A DNA stretch of 64,000 bases. Origin: Aquimarina sp. MMG016 (GTDB lineage Bacteria; Bacteroidota; Bacteroidia; Flavobacteriales; Flavobacteriaceae). The DNA is taken from assembly GCF_018100805.1 (NCBI RefSeq), contig NZ_JAGJEA010000003.1:372001-436000 (forward strand), given 5' to 3'. The notes under the pieces are model-generated. The model searched no databases, was not told the DNA's origin, and saw only the letters and a program-made list of their open reading frames with translations. How positions within the stretch are numbered: position 1 is the first letter of the stretch; each line of letters begins with the position of its first letter. The position numbers and the translations under genes are program-made. Below are positions 36,784-45,584 of the stretch, piece by piece.

Positions 36784-37803
36784 ATGAGAAGATTTTTCTT
36801 AGCTTTTTTCTTACTCTTTTTTATTTATAAATCCTCTGGGCAGGAGGTAAAGCAATTAGATTCTATTCAGGTAGACTTAAGACGCGCTCTTGATAGTCTT
36901 CTTAGGAACACGCCAAATGATCTTAATATTAATGTTTTAAAGAAAATTCTAAAAGATATTACTCCACCAAAACCTCCTGAAGCAGAACAAGTCGGCTGGA
37001 AAACTAGTGGTAAATTCTCGTTGCTTTTCAATCAATCAGCATTTAATAATGATTGGCAAGGTGGAGGAACCTCTAATATTGCTGGTAATACCACTGCTAA
37101 TTATGAATTTAATTATAAAAAGAATAGCTTAACCTGGGATAACAAAATCCTGGCAGATTATGGCCTTACTTTTTTAAAAGGCGAAAGTTTTGCTCGTAAA
37201 ACCAATGACCGAATAGAGTTCAACTCCAGATTGGGGCAGCGTATAGGGAAAAGCTTCTGGAATTACTCATTATTCGTAAATTTTAGATCTCAGTTTGCTA
37301 AAGGGTATCGTTTCAGTAAAGATCCTGATACCGATGAAACTATTAGAACTGAAGAAACCCACTTCTTCTCTCCTGCTTTTATACAAATTGGTCCAGGTTT
37401 ACTTTGGAAAAAGAGTGATGACCTCAATATCAATATAGCTCCTGTAACTTCACGTATGATTTTTGTAGATCGTGAGTTTACTAGTGGTCCAGATTATGTT
37501 GATGGAGATTATTTTGGGGTTGATACAGGTAAAAGTTCCAGGTTTGAGTTTGGAGGGTCTCTGGCGGCTTATGCAAAATTTAAATTAGCCAAAAATATTA
37601 CTATAGAAAACCTACTTAACCTATACTCCAATTACATCGAAGATCCATGGAACGTAGATTTGGATTATACTCTAAATATTGATTTAGTAGTCAACAAATA
37701 CATTTCCGGGAGTTTTGTTTTTCAGACCATCTACGATGATAACGCCACGGGAAACTTTCAGGTAAGAGAAGTGATTGGATTAGGGCTTAATTATGAATTT
37801 TAG
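36784..37803 (+). CDS. DUF3078 outer-membrane-type beta protein, copy 2
   Basis: A 339-residue paralogue of the previous gene, with signal peptide (1-19, YKSSGQ) and an extra linker of about 50 residues (VDLRRALDSLLRNTPNDLNINVLKKILKDITPPKPPEAEQ, seen in parts) before the shared barrel (LLFNQSAFNNDWQGGGTSNIAGN, WDNKILADYGLTFLKG, NYIEDPWNVDLDYTLNI). Ends in aromatic YEF. Its own promoter allows separate control from copy 1. Function unknown. Confidence 0.85.
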   Translation: MRRFFLAFFLLFFIYKSSGQEVKQLDSIQVDLRRALDSLLRNTPNDLNINVLKKILKDITPPKPPEAEQVGWKTSGKFSLLFNQSAFNNDWQGGGTSNIAGNTTANYEFNYKKNSLTWDNKILADYGLTFLKGESFARKTNDRIEFNSRLGQRIGKSFWNYSLFVNFRSQFAKGYRFSKDPDTDETIRTEETHFFSPAFIQIGPGLLWKKSDDLNINIAPVTSRMIFVDREFTSGPDYVDGDYFGVDTGKSSRFEFGGSLAAYAKFKLAKNITIENLLNLYSNYIEDPWNVDLDYTLNIDLVVNKYISGSFVFQTIYDDNATGNFQVREVIGLGLNYEF

Positions 37804-37820
37804 GAACAAAGTATACAACC

Positions 37821-39215
37821 TTAATTATTAGCTTTTTTCTTTTGATATTCTTTATTGGCTCGTACCGCAGTACATATTTCTAACACTTTTTGTAATCCTT
37901 TTTTGCCAACACCCCTGGATATAATTCTAAGGTTTTTGTCAATGAGTATAAATGTGGGATATGCTTCGATAGCAAAATTCTTAATCAGTTTGGGTTTCTT
38001 CTCTTTGCCATTTTTGGCATTGCCCTGTAAAAAGATATGTTCCCAATCCATATTATTTTTGTTAATATAATCCAGTACGGGCTCTTTTTCTTTATCATAG
38101 GCTAAACTCACTATATTTAAAAAATCCCCATAGTTTTTATGGATCTGCTGTAAATCCGGAGTCAGTGCTTTACACGGAGCACACCAAGTCCCCCAAAAAT
38201 CAACTAATACATATTCTTTATCTTGCAATAAATCACTCATCTTTCTTTCCTTTTCAAGAATATTCTGAAATTTGAAATCAACTGATTTTTCTCCTTTTAG
38301 AAATCCCCATTGGGGCGCTTGTATATCTAATTTTCTTATAAATAATTCATCTTTAACCATAGTGATACTATCTATTCTATAAAATTGACCATTTAATTTA
38401 AGTGTGTCTTTTATTCTATATTTACGATGATCAGAATTATAGACAATCGTTGTGGGATCACCCTCATAGAAGGATACTCTTGGTCCTATTAGCCCCTCTA
38501 AAACATGTATTACATATTTTCTGTTTTCTAATGCTAACACTCCTTCCCAATCCTGCTGGTAAAATAACCGGACATCAAAAATATCGTTTAATTGTTTTTT
38601 GTTGATTTTTTTTAATTGATCTTCTGTTAAAAATTCATGATAGGATATTTTCTTAGGTAAGGGCTTTACTTTTAATTTCTTTTTAGAAATTCCCTTTCCA
38701 TCAAAATCATCATAAGTTACAGTGATATAAGATATGCTATCCCGAAGATTAACATTTTTAGGAAGTCTGTGTTTAAAGTTTATGTCATAATTAAAGACCG
38801 TATCATCTTTAAAACTAAAATTATTATTAGCATCAATTATAACAAATTGTTTATTGTCTCTATATCCATTAATAACATAAACTCCCTTTTTTATTCTATT
38901 ACTAGGGTACTCCATACTATCTAATAAACCATCTTTATATAACTTATTAAGTTTTCTTTGATGGAGAAAGCTTGTAAACCGAATACTTAAAGTATCTGCT
39001 TTAGGGATATCTGTCAAAAACGATGGTACAAAATCTAACCATCCTGCTCTCATTGATATGCCAAACTTCTGATTCAATACATTTTCAGCTTGATTTTCTT
39101 TTAATTGAACTCGATATGAATTGACTTCAGATGTAGTTTCTGCCAAGGTTTCTTTTTTTTGACAAGAAAAAACAGATAGTATCATTAATACTATAAAAAG
39201 TGTTTGATGTTTCAT
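37821..39215 (-). CDS. TlpA-like thioredoxin-fold lipoprotein
   Basis: A 464-residue lipoprotein (lipobox Cys18, LSVFSCQKK). The C-terminal 130 residues form a TlpA/ResA-type thioredoxin domain with the active site W-C345-A-P-C348 (WGTWCAPCKALTPDL) and the cis-Pro region AIEAYPTFILIDK. The N-terminal 330 residues are a beta-rich region I do not recognise. The protein probably reduces disulfides on the outer face of a membrane. It is convergent with DUF3078 copy 2 and ends 18 bases from it. Confidence 0.87.
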   Translation of the reverse strand: MKHQTLFIVLMILSVFSCQKKETLAETTSEVNSYRVQLKENQAENVLNQKFGISMRAGWLDFVPSFLTDIPKADTLSIRFTSFLHQRKLNKLYKDGLLDSMEYPSNRIKKGVYVINGYRDNKQFVIIDANNNFSFKDDTVFNYDINFKHRLPKNVNLRDSISYITVTYDDFDGKGISKKKLKVKPLPKKISYHEFLTEDQLKKINKKQLNDIFDVRLFYQQDWEGVLALENRKYVIHVLEGLIGPRVSFYEGDPTTIVYNSDHRKYRIKDTLKLNGQFYRIDSITMVKDELFIRKLDIQAPQWGFLKGEKSVDFKFQNILEKERKMSDLLQDKEYVLVDFWGTWCAPCKALTPDLQQIHKNYGDFLNIVSLAYDKEKEPVLDYINKNNMDWEHIFLQGNAKNGKEKKPKLIKNFAIEAYPTFILIDKNLRIISRGVGKKGLQKVLEICTAVRANKEYQKKKANN

Positions 39216-39311
39216 TAAAGCCTTTGTTTAAAATTTTAAACTCAGTGTGTAAAAACAACTGAAGACAAGTAATTATTAATAGGATTAGGCCTTAATTATG
39301 AGTTTTAAAAG

Positions 39312-40520
39312 CTACTCCTCTACAATCTCCGGATACAAAAAATTATTATAAGGAAAACGAGTTACGTGGATTTCTCTTACTTCCTTATACACTCGTTTCC
39401 TGAACTCGTCTATATTTTCCTTGTTGATTGCAGAAATAAACAGCGCATTGTCTCCTATTCTACTCATCCAGGTTTTTTTCCACTCCTCTAAGGTATAATG
39501 AGCCTTTGTTCTTTCGGTAACCAAATCATCTTCATCAATCGTTTCGTGTTGATATGCATCAATTTTATTAAAAACCATAATAGTTGGCTTATCTGTACAA
39601 TCAATCTCTGTTAGGATTTTGTTTACAGAGTCTATATGATCTTCGAACTGAGGATGCGAAATATCTACTACGTGCAATAACAAATCTGCCTCCCTCACCT
39701 CATCAAGTGTGCTTTTAAAACTTTCTACCAATTGTGTAGGTAATTTTCTGATAAATCCTACGGTGTCACTCAACAAAAACGGAAGGTTACCAATTACTAC
39801 TTTTCTTACCGTTGTATCCAGTGTAGCAAATAATTTGTTTTCTGCAAAAACCTCACTCTTAGCAACAACATTCATTAGTGTTGACTTACCTACATTGGTA
39901 TATCCGACTAGGGCGACTCTAACCATTTTACCTCGATTACCTCTCTGGGTAGCCATTTGTTTATCGATGGTTAATAGTTTTTTCTTTAACAAAGAAATGC
40001 GATCTCGTACAATACGACGGTCAGTTTCTATCTCAGTTTCACCCGGACCACGCATACCAATACCTCCTCGTTGTCTCTCGAGGTGAGTCCATAAACCTGT
40101 TAGTCGTGGTAATAGATATTGATATTGAGCAAGTTCTACCTGCGTCCTTGCATAACTGGTTTGTGCGCGTTGCGCAAAAATATCTAGAATTAGATTTGTA
40201 CGATCTATGATTTTTGCTTTAAGAATACGCTCTATATTACGTAACTGTGCAGGTGTCAATTCATCATCAAAAACTACTGTGCCTATATCATTAGCTTCTA
40301 CAAAAGCCTCTACCTCTTCCATCTTACCCGAACCAATAAAGGTCTTAGAATTAGGTATATCCATTTTCTGGGTAAATCGCTTTACCACCTCTCCTCCGGC
40401 GGTATATGTTAAGAACTCTAATTCATCCAAAAACTCATTCAGTTTTTCCTGATCTTGGTTTTTGGTTACAATTCCTATCAAAACTGCTTTTTCGTATGCT
40501 ATATTCTTTTGTTCTAACAT
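39312..40520 (-). CDS. hflX: Ribosome-associated GTPase HflX
   Basis: A 402- or 403-residue GTPase that splits stalled or hibernating ribosomes. The N-terminal HflX domain has TFIGSGKMEEV, FDDELTPAQLRNIE and the Gly-rich loop QRGGIGMRGPGETEIETDRR. The G domain has G1 GYTNVGKST (207-215), G2/G3 TLDTT and DTVGFIRKLP, and G4 FNKID. Two adjacent ATGs (40523 and 40520) are possible; both fit the promoter box at 40547. Divergent from an EEP-family gene. Confidence 0.95.
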   Translation of the reverse strand: MLEQKNIAYEKAVLIGIVTKNQDQEKLNEFLDELEFLTYTAGGEVVKRFTQKMDIPNSKTFIGSGKMEEVEAFVEANDIGTVVFDDELTPAQLRNIERILKAKIIDRTNLILDIFAQRAQTSYARTQVELAQYQYLLPRLTGLWTHLERQRGGIGMRGPGETEIETDRRIVRDRISLLKKKLLTIDKQMATQRGNRGKMVRVALVGYTNVGKSTLMNVVAKSEVFAENKLFATLDTTVRKVVIGNLPFLLSDTVGFIRKLPTQLVESFKSTLDEVREADLLLHVVDISHPQFEDHIDSVNKILTEIDCTDKPTIMVFNKIDAYQHETIDEDDLVTERTKAHYTLEEWKKTWMSRIGDNALFISAINKENIDEFRKRVYKEVREIHVTRFPYNNFLYPEIVEE

Positions 40521-40546
40521 CAATAAATGTTTTCTTATATTGTGTG

Positions 40547-40554
40547 CAAAAGTA
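40547..40554 (-). promoter_or_regulatory. -7 box of hflX
   Basis: Reads TACTTTTG on the minus strand, an exact TAnnTTTG match. Predicted start near 40540, about 17-20 nt before the hflX ATG. Confidence 0.68.
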
Positions 40555-40611
40555 CAATATTATGTCTTCTTGAATCCACAACCTCAGGTGGTTTCTCGTA
40601 AAAAATATACT

Positions 40612-41583
40612 ATGGCTCGCAGCAATTATTTCCAAAAAAAAGAAACTGACTTATATACTGTAGGTTTTTATAATCTAGAAAACCTATTTGACACCAAAGA
40701 TGATCCTCATACTCTGGATGATGATTTTTTGCCTGATTCTGAAAAACAATGGAATCGCAAACGCTATGAAAAGAAACTATTTAAGCTGGGCACCGCAATA
40801 TCTAATATAGGTTTTGGTAAAACCGGTAAATCACCAATACTTCTAGGTGTTGCTGAAGTAGAAAACAAGGCTGTTTTAGAAGATCTTGCTAAAACCAAAC
40901 ATCTTATTCATAAGAATTATGGTGTTATTCATTACGAATCTCCGGATGAACGAGGTATTGATGTTGGGTTGTTATATCAAAAGGAGTTTTTTACGGTTAC
41001 ACATTCTGAGAGTATTAAAGTGTTAGTTGATAATGAATATGGTGAAAGAGACTATACACGAGATATTCTTTTAGTAACAGGAAACCTCAACCAAGAAGAG
41101 ATTCATATTTTGGTGAATCACTGGCCTTCTCGCAGAGATGGTGCTGAGTCTACTGCATACAAGCGTATCGCTGCTGCACAAAAATGTAGAGAAGTTATTG
41201 ACAACGTTACTGCTAAAAACCCTGATGCTAAGGTTATAGTTATGGGTGATTTTAATGATGACCCCCATAGCGAAAGCATTAAAAAGCATTTGGTTCAGCA
41301 TGATTTTTATAACCCTATGGAACGTTTACTTACACGGTACAGAGGCACGACAAGCTATAGAAGTCAATGGAATCTTTTTGATCAAATTGTCTTTAGTCAT
41401 AACTTTCATAAATATGAAAAAGGAAACCACAGCTTCTCTAATGCTTCTATTTTTGATGATGATTTTTTAAAAATATATAAAGGACGTTATAAAGGAAAAC
41501 CATTTAGAACCTATGTGGGTAGAAAATATATGGGCGGGTATAGTGATCATTTTCCGGTATATGTACAACTAAAATTAAATTAG
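40612..41583 (+). CDS. Endonuclease/exonuclease/phosphatase (EEP) family protein
   Basis: A 323-residue protein of the DNase I-like EEP superfamily: YTVGFYNLENLFDT (Asn and Glu metal ligands), LLGVAEVENK, NHWPSRRDG, VIVMGDFNDDP and the terminal YSDHFPVYVQL (catalytic His). No signal peptide, so it acts in the cytoplasm, unlike the T9SS EEP protein at 53160. I set the start at ATG 40612, since the upstream in-frame extension runs back through the hflX promoter. Flavobacterial homologues start at the same motif distance. Substrate (DNA or phosphoester) is unknown. Confidence 0.88.
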   Translation: MARSNYFQKKETDLYTVGFYNLENLFDTKDDPHTLDDDFLPDSEKQWNRKRYEKKLFKLGTAISNIGFGKTGKSPILLGVAEVENKAVLEDLAKTKHLIHKNYGVIHYESPDERGIDVGLLYQKEFFTVTHSESIKVLVDNEYGERDYTRDILLVTGNLNQEEIHILVNHWPSRRDGAESTAYKRIAAAQKCREVIDNVTAKNPDAKVIVMGDFNDDPHSESIKKHLVQHDFYNPMERLLTRYRGTTSYRSQWNLFDQIVFSHNFHKYEKGNHSFSNASIFDDDFLKIYKGRYKGKPFRTYVGRKYMGGYSDHFPVYVQLKLN

Positions 41584-41595
41584 CTATATATAGAA

Positions 41596-41620
41596 AAGAC
41601 CGGATTTAAAATCCGGTCTT
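41596..41620. terminator. Bidirectional terminator between EEP gene and Lys-rich lipoprotein
   Basis: AAGACCGGAT (41596-41605) pairs with ATCCGGTCTT (41611-41620), a 10-bp perfect stem. It lies 12 bases after the EEP stop and 7 bases before the end of the converging gene. Confidence 0.8.
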
Positions 41621-41627
41621 CAATATC

Positions 41628-41879
41628 TTATTTCATATTTTTCTCAAGCTTACGCTTTTTTCTTTTTGCTTCACGCTCTCGTTTTCTTTTTGCTCTCTTT
41701 AGTTTCCTTAATTCTTTTTTAGTTAACTTTTTGGCAGGAACCTTCTTTTTAGTGACTACCGCAGCAGTTGTTTTCTTTGTTTCTTGCTTAACTGTAGCCT
41801 CAGCTTTCTGCTTTTTCTCACCACAGGCTATTATTATGATACTAAAAATCAATAATAACCACTTATTCATTGTTTTCAT
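41628..41879 (-). CDS. Small Lys/Arg-rich lipoprotein
   Basis: An 83-residue predicted lipoprotein: hydrophobic signal and lipobox (IIIIACGEKK), then an almost entirely basic tail (KKVPAKKLTKKELRKLKRAK and onward to KNMK), probably helical. Two ATGs near the start are possible (residue 1 or 4). The tail could bind nucleic acid, LPS or teichoic-like polyanions at the membrane; no family recognised. A real gene is supported by the lipobox and the shared terminator. Confidence 0.6.
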   Translation of the reverse strand: MKTMNKWLLLIFSIIIIACGEKKQKAEATVKQETKKTTAAVVTKKKVPAKKLTKKELRKLKRAKRKREREAKRKKRKLEKNMK

Positions 41880-42121
41880 AATACAACGATTTTAGTTTGT
41901 ACAAGTAGTAAAACGTTAAAGTGTTGGAATTGTTTTATAATAAATTTATAGGTTACTGAAATTCAAATAACTAAAAACACGCACAACAAAGAAACATATC
42001 TCCTTGTAGAGAACCTACAAAGCACTCAACCGAAAGCAGTCGTTGGTTTCTATGTTTTACTGAAAAAGCAATATTAGCACTACTTTTATTCCTTTTGAAA
42101 ATAATAATTATAATACTATCG

Positions 42122-42142
42122 AAATGTTAAAGTTTAACATTT
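42122..42142. promoter_or_regulatory. Perfect 21-bp dyad upstream of the Rhs operon
   Basis: AAATGTTAAA (42122-42131), a single G, then TTTAACATTT (42133-42142). It lies about 100 bases upstream of the predicted promoter, fitting a repressor or activator site. The 41880-42382 gap otherwise holds a promoter at 42240-42271 and no gene I can see. Confidence 0.4.
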
Positions 42143-42239
42143 TCATCATAATGAAGATTAATCTTGTGTAGTTGGTCGTTATTATCATTCTCTTTAACAA
42201 ATATCTGATGCAAAGGGGGAAAACACCCCAATGTAGCTA

Positions 42240-42271
42240 TTGATCTATATTGCTTTTTTCCCTTAGATTTG
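42240..42271 (+). promoter_or_regulatory. Promoter of the Rhs operon
   Basis: TTG at 42240-42242, a 21-base spacer and TAGATTTG at 42264-42271 (exact TAnnTTTG). Leader of about 105 nt to the ATG at 42383; it is rich in A/T runs. Confidence 0.55.
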
Positions 42272-42382
42272 CCGCTTATTTTTTAAAAAAGTTAGAGGAA
42301 AACTTATTTTTTTTAAAAAGTGGGGTAACATTTTTCTCTTTAAGAGCACTACCTATATATAAACCTAATTAATTTCTTTTCT

Positions 42383-45300
42383 ATGAAAAAAAGATCATTC
42401 AATTTTTTGTTAATCTTCTCATTGGTATTTGGCAATGTATGTTTATCACAGCAGAGTGATGAACCTGATGTTGATCGAGGAGTTTCTTATGGCTTACAAT
42501 TAAGCTCTAATGAAAACATATCTATTCCTCTGTATACTATAAAGGTAGAAGGTGTTTCTATACCTATTTCATTATCGTATAACACCAAAGGAATGCTGGT
42601 TAATGAAGTGCCATCTAATGTAGGATTTGGGTGGAAATTACATGCTGGGGGTGAAATTGAAAAAACCGTGAACCATTTAGTAGACGAATCACCAGATGGA
42701 TGGTTTTTTCATAATAAATATGATGACTTGAATCCTGGAGTATATAATGGAAATCAAGCTAGAGTAATTTTTGAATCTGTTGATGCAACGCCAGACACCT
42801 ATAGAATGAAGATGAGTAATGGTTTTTTTGCAGAATATACATATGATAAGTTTAATCAAGGAGGTAACTCAGATCCAACGATATTTAATCATAGTAAAGA
42901 TGTTTCAAATATAACAACAGACTTTTACAAGCTACGAAGTTATGGTTATGGAAATTATGATGAAGATATCTATGAAACCGAAGAAGACTTTGATATTACT
43001 ATAAGTAGTAACAAAGGAATAAATTATTCATTTAGAAAGGGAATAAAGCGCAATAAATCCTGGGACCTAGAAAGACGTAGAGCAACCTATATAGATTCTT
43101 CTGACATTCACAATTACTACGCCCATAAAATAACCACAAACCATAATGCTGATTTTATAAAATTTGATTATACAGAAACAGGATTAAATAAATTTGTTTT
43201 ACATGCCAAAGCGACCAGGTTACAAACTAACAGTGATCCGAGAACACCTCCTACATTTAACGACCCTATAATAACTAATAAATACGAACCACAAATTTCT
43301 ATTCAAGATGTTTCCAGAAAAGACATAAAAAAAATCAGCACCCCATATGAGACTGTTGAGTTTATATATAAAGAAGAAAGTTATTATAACAAATTAAATG
43401 AAATTGTAAACTCCCAAAGTGCACAGTTTTGGTTAGATGATTTAGAAAGACAAAAATTTAAGCTCTTAGATGAGATTATTATACATGATCATAAAGGAAA
43501 TTATATAACTGGATATAAATTCAACTATACTGGCCAAACTCAAGACCAAAGTCAATATGAGGGTGAGGTGAAAATCAAATCCATATTAAAATATAGTAAA
43601 AACCATAAAGACGCTTTTGTATACAGAAAACTTGATTATTACTATCAACCTAATGGTAGAGAAAATGCAGTAAGTTTTGCAGCAGATGTTTTTGGGTACC
43701 CTAATGGCGCTCAAAATAATGATTATACAAATATTACCCCAATTTATATTTATCCTATTGCTTCCGAAAAGATCCCTAATAAAGATGAAATGATCAAAGG
43801 AGTGTTGCAATCAATTACTAACTCTTTTGGTGGTAAGACAGAATACGTATATAAAGAAAATAAATCTGGCACTATGTATTATGGAGGGCTGCTTATTGAT
43901 CAAATAAATATATATAACGAAAATCAAGAACTGATAGGGAACACAGAGTATACATATGAAAATCCAGAAGGGTTTGGATTAGCTGTATACGATCAAACAT
44001 ACCCAGAACAAGGAGAAGTGCCTAATAACGTGTATAACGAAGGTTATTACGATGAAGGTCTTCGACTGTTGAGTTGGGAAACATATTTTACTAAAAGAGA
44101 TCCGATAATAGATCAAAATAACCTACAGTATCTTACTGCATATACAGTAAGTAATATTCCTTACTCACTAATGATGGATGCACCTATTGCTGATTCTTTT
44201 ATTACCAATTTACAATTGCAAAACTTTTATCAATTAAAATCAGGATCTTTTTATAAAAAAGTAACTACAAAGAAGAAAAATATAATCAATGACCAATTTG
44301 AAAAAGGATATATAATACAATACTACCGCCCATCACTATCTGGTTTTCGGTTAAGGAAATTGTTAGAAAAAATTGAATACTACAATGCTGCTAACAAAAA
44401 ACAAAAAGAAGTAGAATATACTTATGAGATGATACTAAAAAATCAAATTGATGCTTATCAATTTGATAATGTTCATTATACTGGTGATGATGGAGCCGTT
44501 TTTAGATATAATCTGGAGTTTTTTCCCATTTATAATGTCAAAGATGTATTAAAAAGTGTAGAAACAACGGATTATGATAATGCTAATAATTCACTTAAAC
44601 TTACTAATAGAAAAGACCTTGTCTATTTAAACGAAGGAAATACAGACCCCATATTCGTTGACTATAATAGGGTTAAATCTATAACACACTATTTCAATAA
44701 CACACTTAAAGAAAAAACGGTCAACAAATACTTGTCAGAGTATGATAATACTAATAAAATAGAGTCTTTATTATATGAAAACCCAAAAGTTGAAACTAAT
44801 AATTGGGTACATACTGAATCTAAATGGAAACTAAGATCATCATCCGTTATTCAATATCTAGTTGACGGAAAACCTCATAAAATAGGTCTAATAACAAACA
44901 ATCCGGCTACCGGAGAGCCATTTACAGAACAAGACTTTATATCCTCATCTTATGATCAAGACGGTAATTTTCAATCTCTGACGGTAGAATATACAGAATT
45001 TATATATGATGAACAGGGAAAATTAAAAGCTCAAAAAGATTCTAGAACTGCTAAACAGAAGCTGTTTCAAAGAGGAAGTGAATATGATGGGCTTTATGTT
45101 GATGCAGTGTTGACAACTAGTGATACATCTCCTCTATTTATAAAAAAGAGCTTTGAAAATCCTTTAGAATCTAATGTTATTAAGTCTGATAAGGCTTTCT
45201 CTGGTGAATATGTCTATACAGGTAATACCGTTTCTTTAGGAGAATTTCCTGCTAATTACGAGGTAACCTATTGGTCATACACCAATAATCAATGGAAACA

Positions 45301-45574
45301 TAACAGTTTTGTCCATCAAGGAGGAACGCTAATCATTACTAAAAAACAACAAGAAATTTATATCGATGAGGTCAGAGTATGTCCAAAAAATTCTACCATA
45401 GAAACTTATACATTAAAACCTTTAATCGGCACAACGAGCATTCTTAATGACCGTGGCGATGGACAACGAATAGAATATGATGTTTTTGGTAGAAATCTAT
45501 TTCATTTAGATCAAGATGGCAATATTCTAAAAGAAAGCAGATCAAATCTCTTAACTATCGATACAAACAACTAA
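42383..45574 (+). CDS. Rhs/YD-repeat system N-terminal protein (first half of split Rhs)
   Basis: A 1063-residue exported protein with signal peptide 1-23 (FGNVCLSQQ). The start of the mature part (SIPLYTIKVEGVSIPISLSYNTKGMLVNEVPSNVGFGWKLHAGGEIEK) is the opening block of Bacteroidota Rhs proteins. The end (TYTLKPLIGTTSILNDRGDG, EYDVFGRNLFHLDQDGNILKE) is the block where such proteins usually go on into YD repeats. Here the gene stops, and the second half restarts 10 bases downstream with its own signal peptide. The pair thus looks like one Rhs shell made of two exported chains. It has no toxin domain itself. Confidence 0.82.
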   Translation: MKKRSFNFLLIFSLVFGNVCLSQQSDEPDVDRGVSYGLQLSSNENISIPLYTIKVEGVSIPISLSYNTKGMLVNEVPSNVGFGWKLHAGGEIEKTVNHLVDESPDGWFFHNKYDDLNPGVYNGNQARVIFESVDATPDTYRMKMSNGFFAEYTYDKFNQGGNSDPTIFNHSKDVSNITTDFYKLRSYGYGNYDEDIYETEEDFDITISSNKGINYSFRKGIKRNKSWDLERRRATYIDSSDIHNYYAHKITTNHNADFIKFDYTETGLNKFVLHAKATRLQTNSDPRTPPTFNDPIITNKYEPQISIQDVSRKDIKKISTPYETVEFIYKEESYYNKLNEIVNSQSAQFWLDDLERQKFKLLDEIIIHDHKGNYITGYKFNYTGQTQDQSQYEGEVKIKSILKYSKNHKDAFVYRKLDYYYQPNGRENAVSFAADVFGYPNGAQNNDYTNITPIYIYPIASEKIPNKDEMIKGVLQSITNSFGGKTEYVYKENKSGTMYYGGLLIDQINIYNENQELIGNTEYTYENPEGFGLAVYDQTYPEQGEVPNNVYNEGYYDEGLRLLSWETYFTKRDPIIDQNNLQYLTAYTVSNIPYSLMMDAPIADSFITNLQLQNFYQLKSGSFYKKVTTKKKNIINDQFEKGYIIQYYRPSLSGFRLRKLLEKIEYYNAANKKQKEVEYTYEMILKNQIDAYQFDNVHYTGDDGAVFRYNLEFFPIYNVKDVLKSVETTDYDNANNSLKLTNRKDLVYLNEGNTDPIFVDYNRVKSITHYFNNTLKEKTVNKYLSEYDNTNKIESLLYENPKVETNNWVHTESKWKLRSSSVIQYLVDGKPHKIGLITNNPATGEPFTEQDFISSSYDQDGNFQSLTVEYTEFIYDEQGKLKAQKDSRTAKQKLFQRGSEYDGLYVDAVLTTSDTSPLFIKKSFENPLESNVIKSDKAFSGEYVYTGNTVSLGEFPANYEVTYWSYTNNQWKHNSFVHQGGTLIITKKQQEIYIDEVRVCPKNSTIETYTLKPLIGTTSILNDRGDGQRIEYDVFGRNLFHLDQDGNILKESRSNLLTIDTNN

Positions 45575-45584
45575 AGCAAACGGA

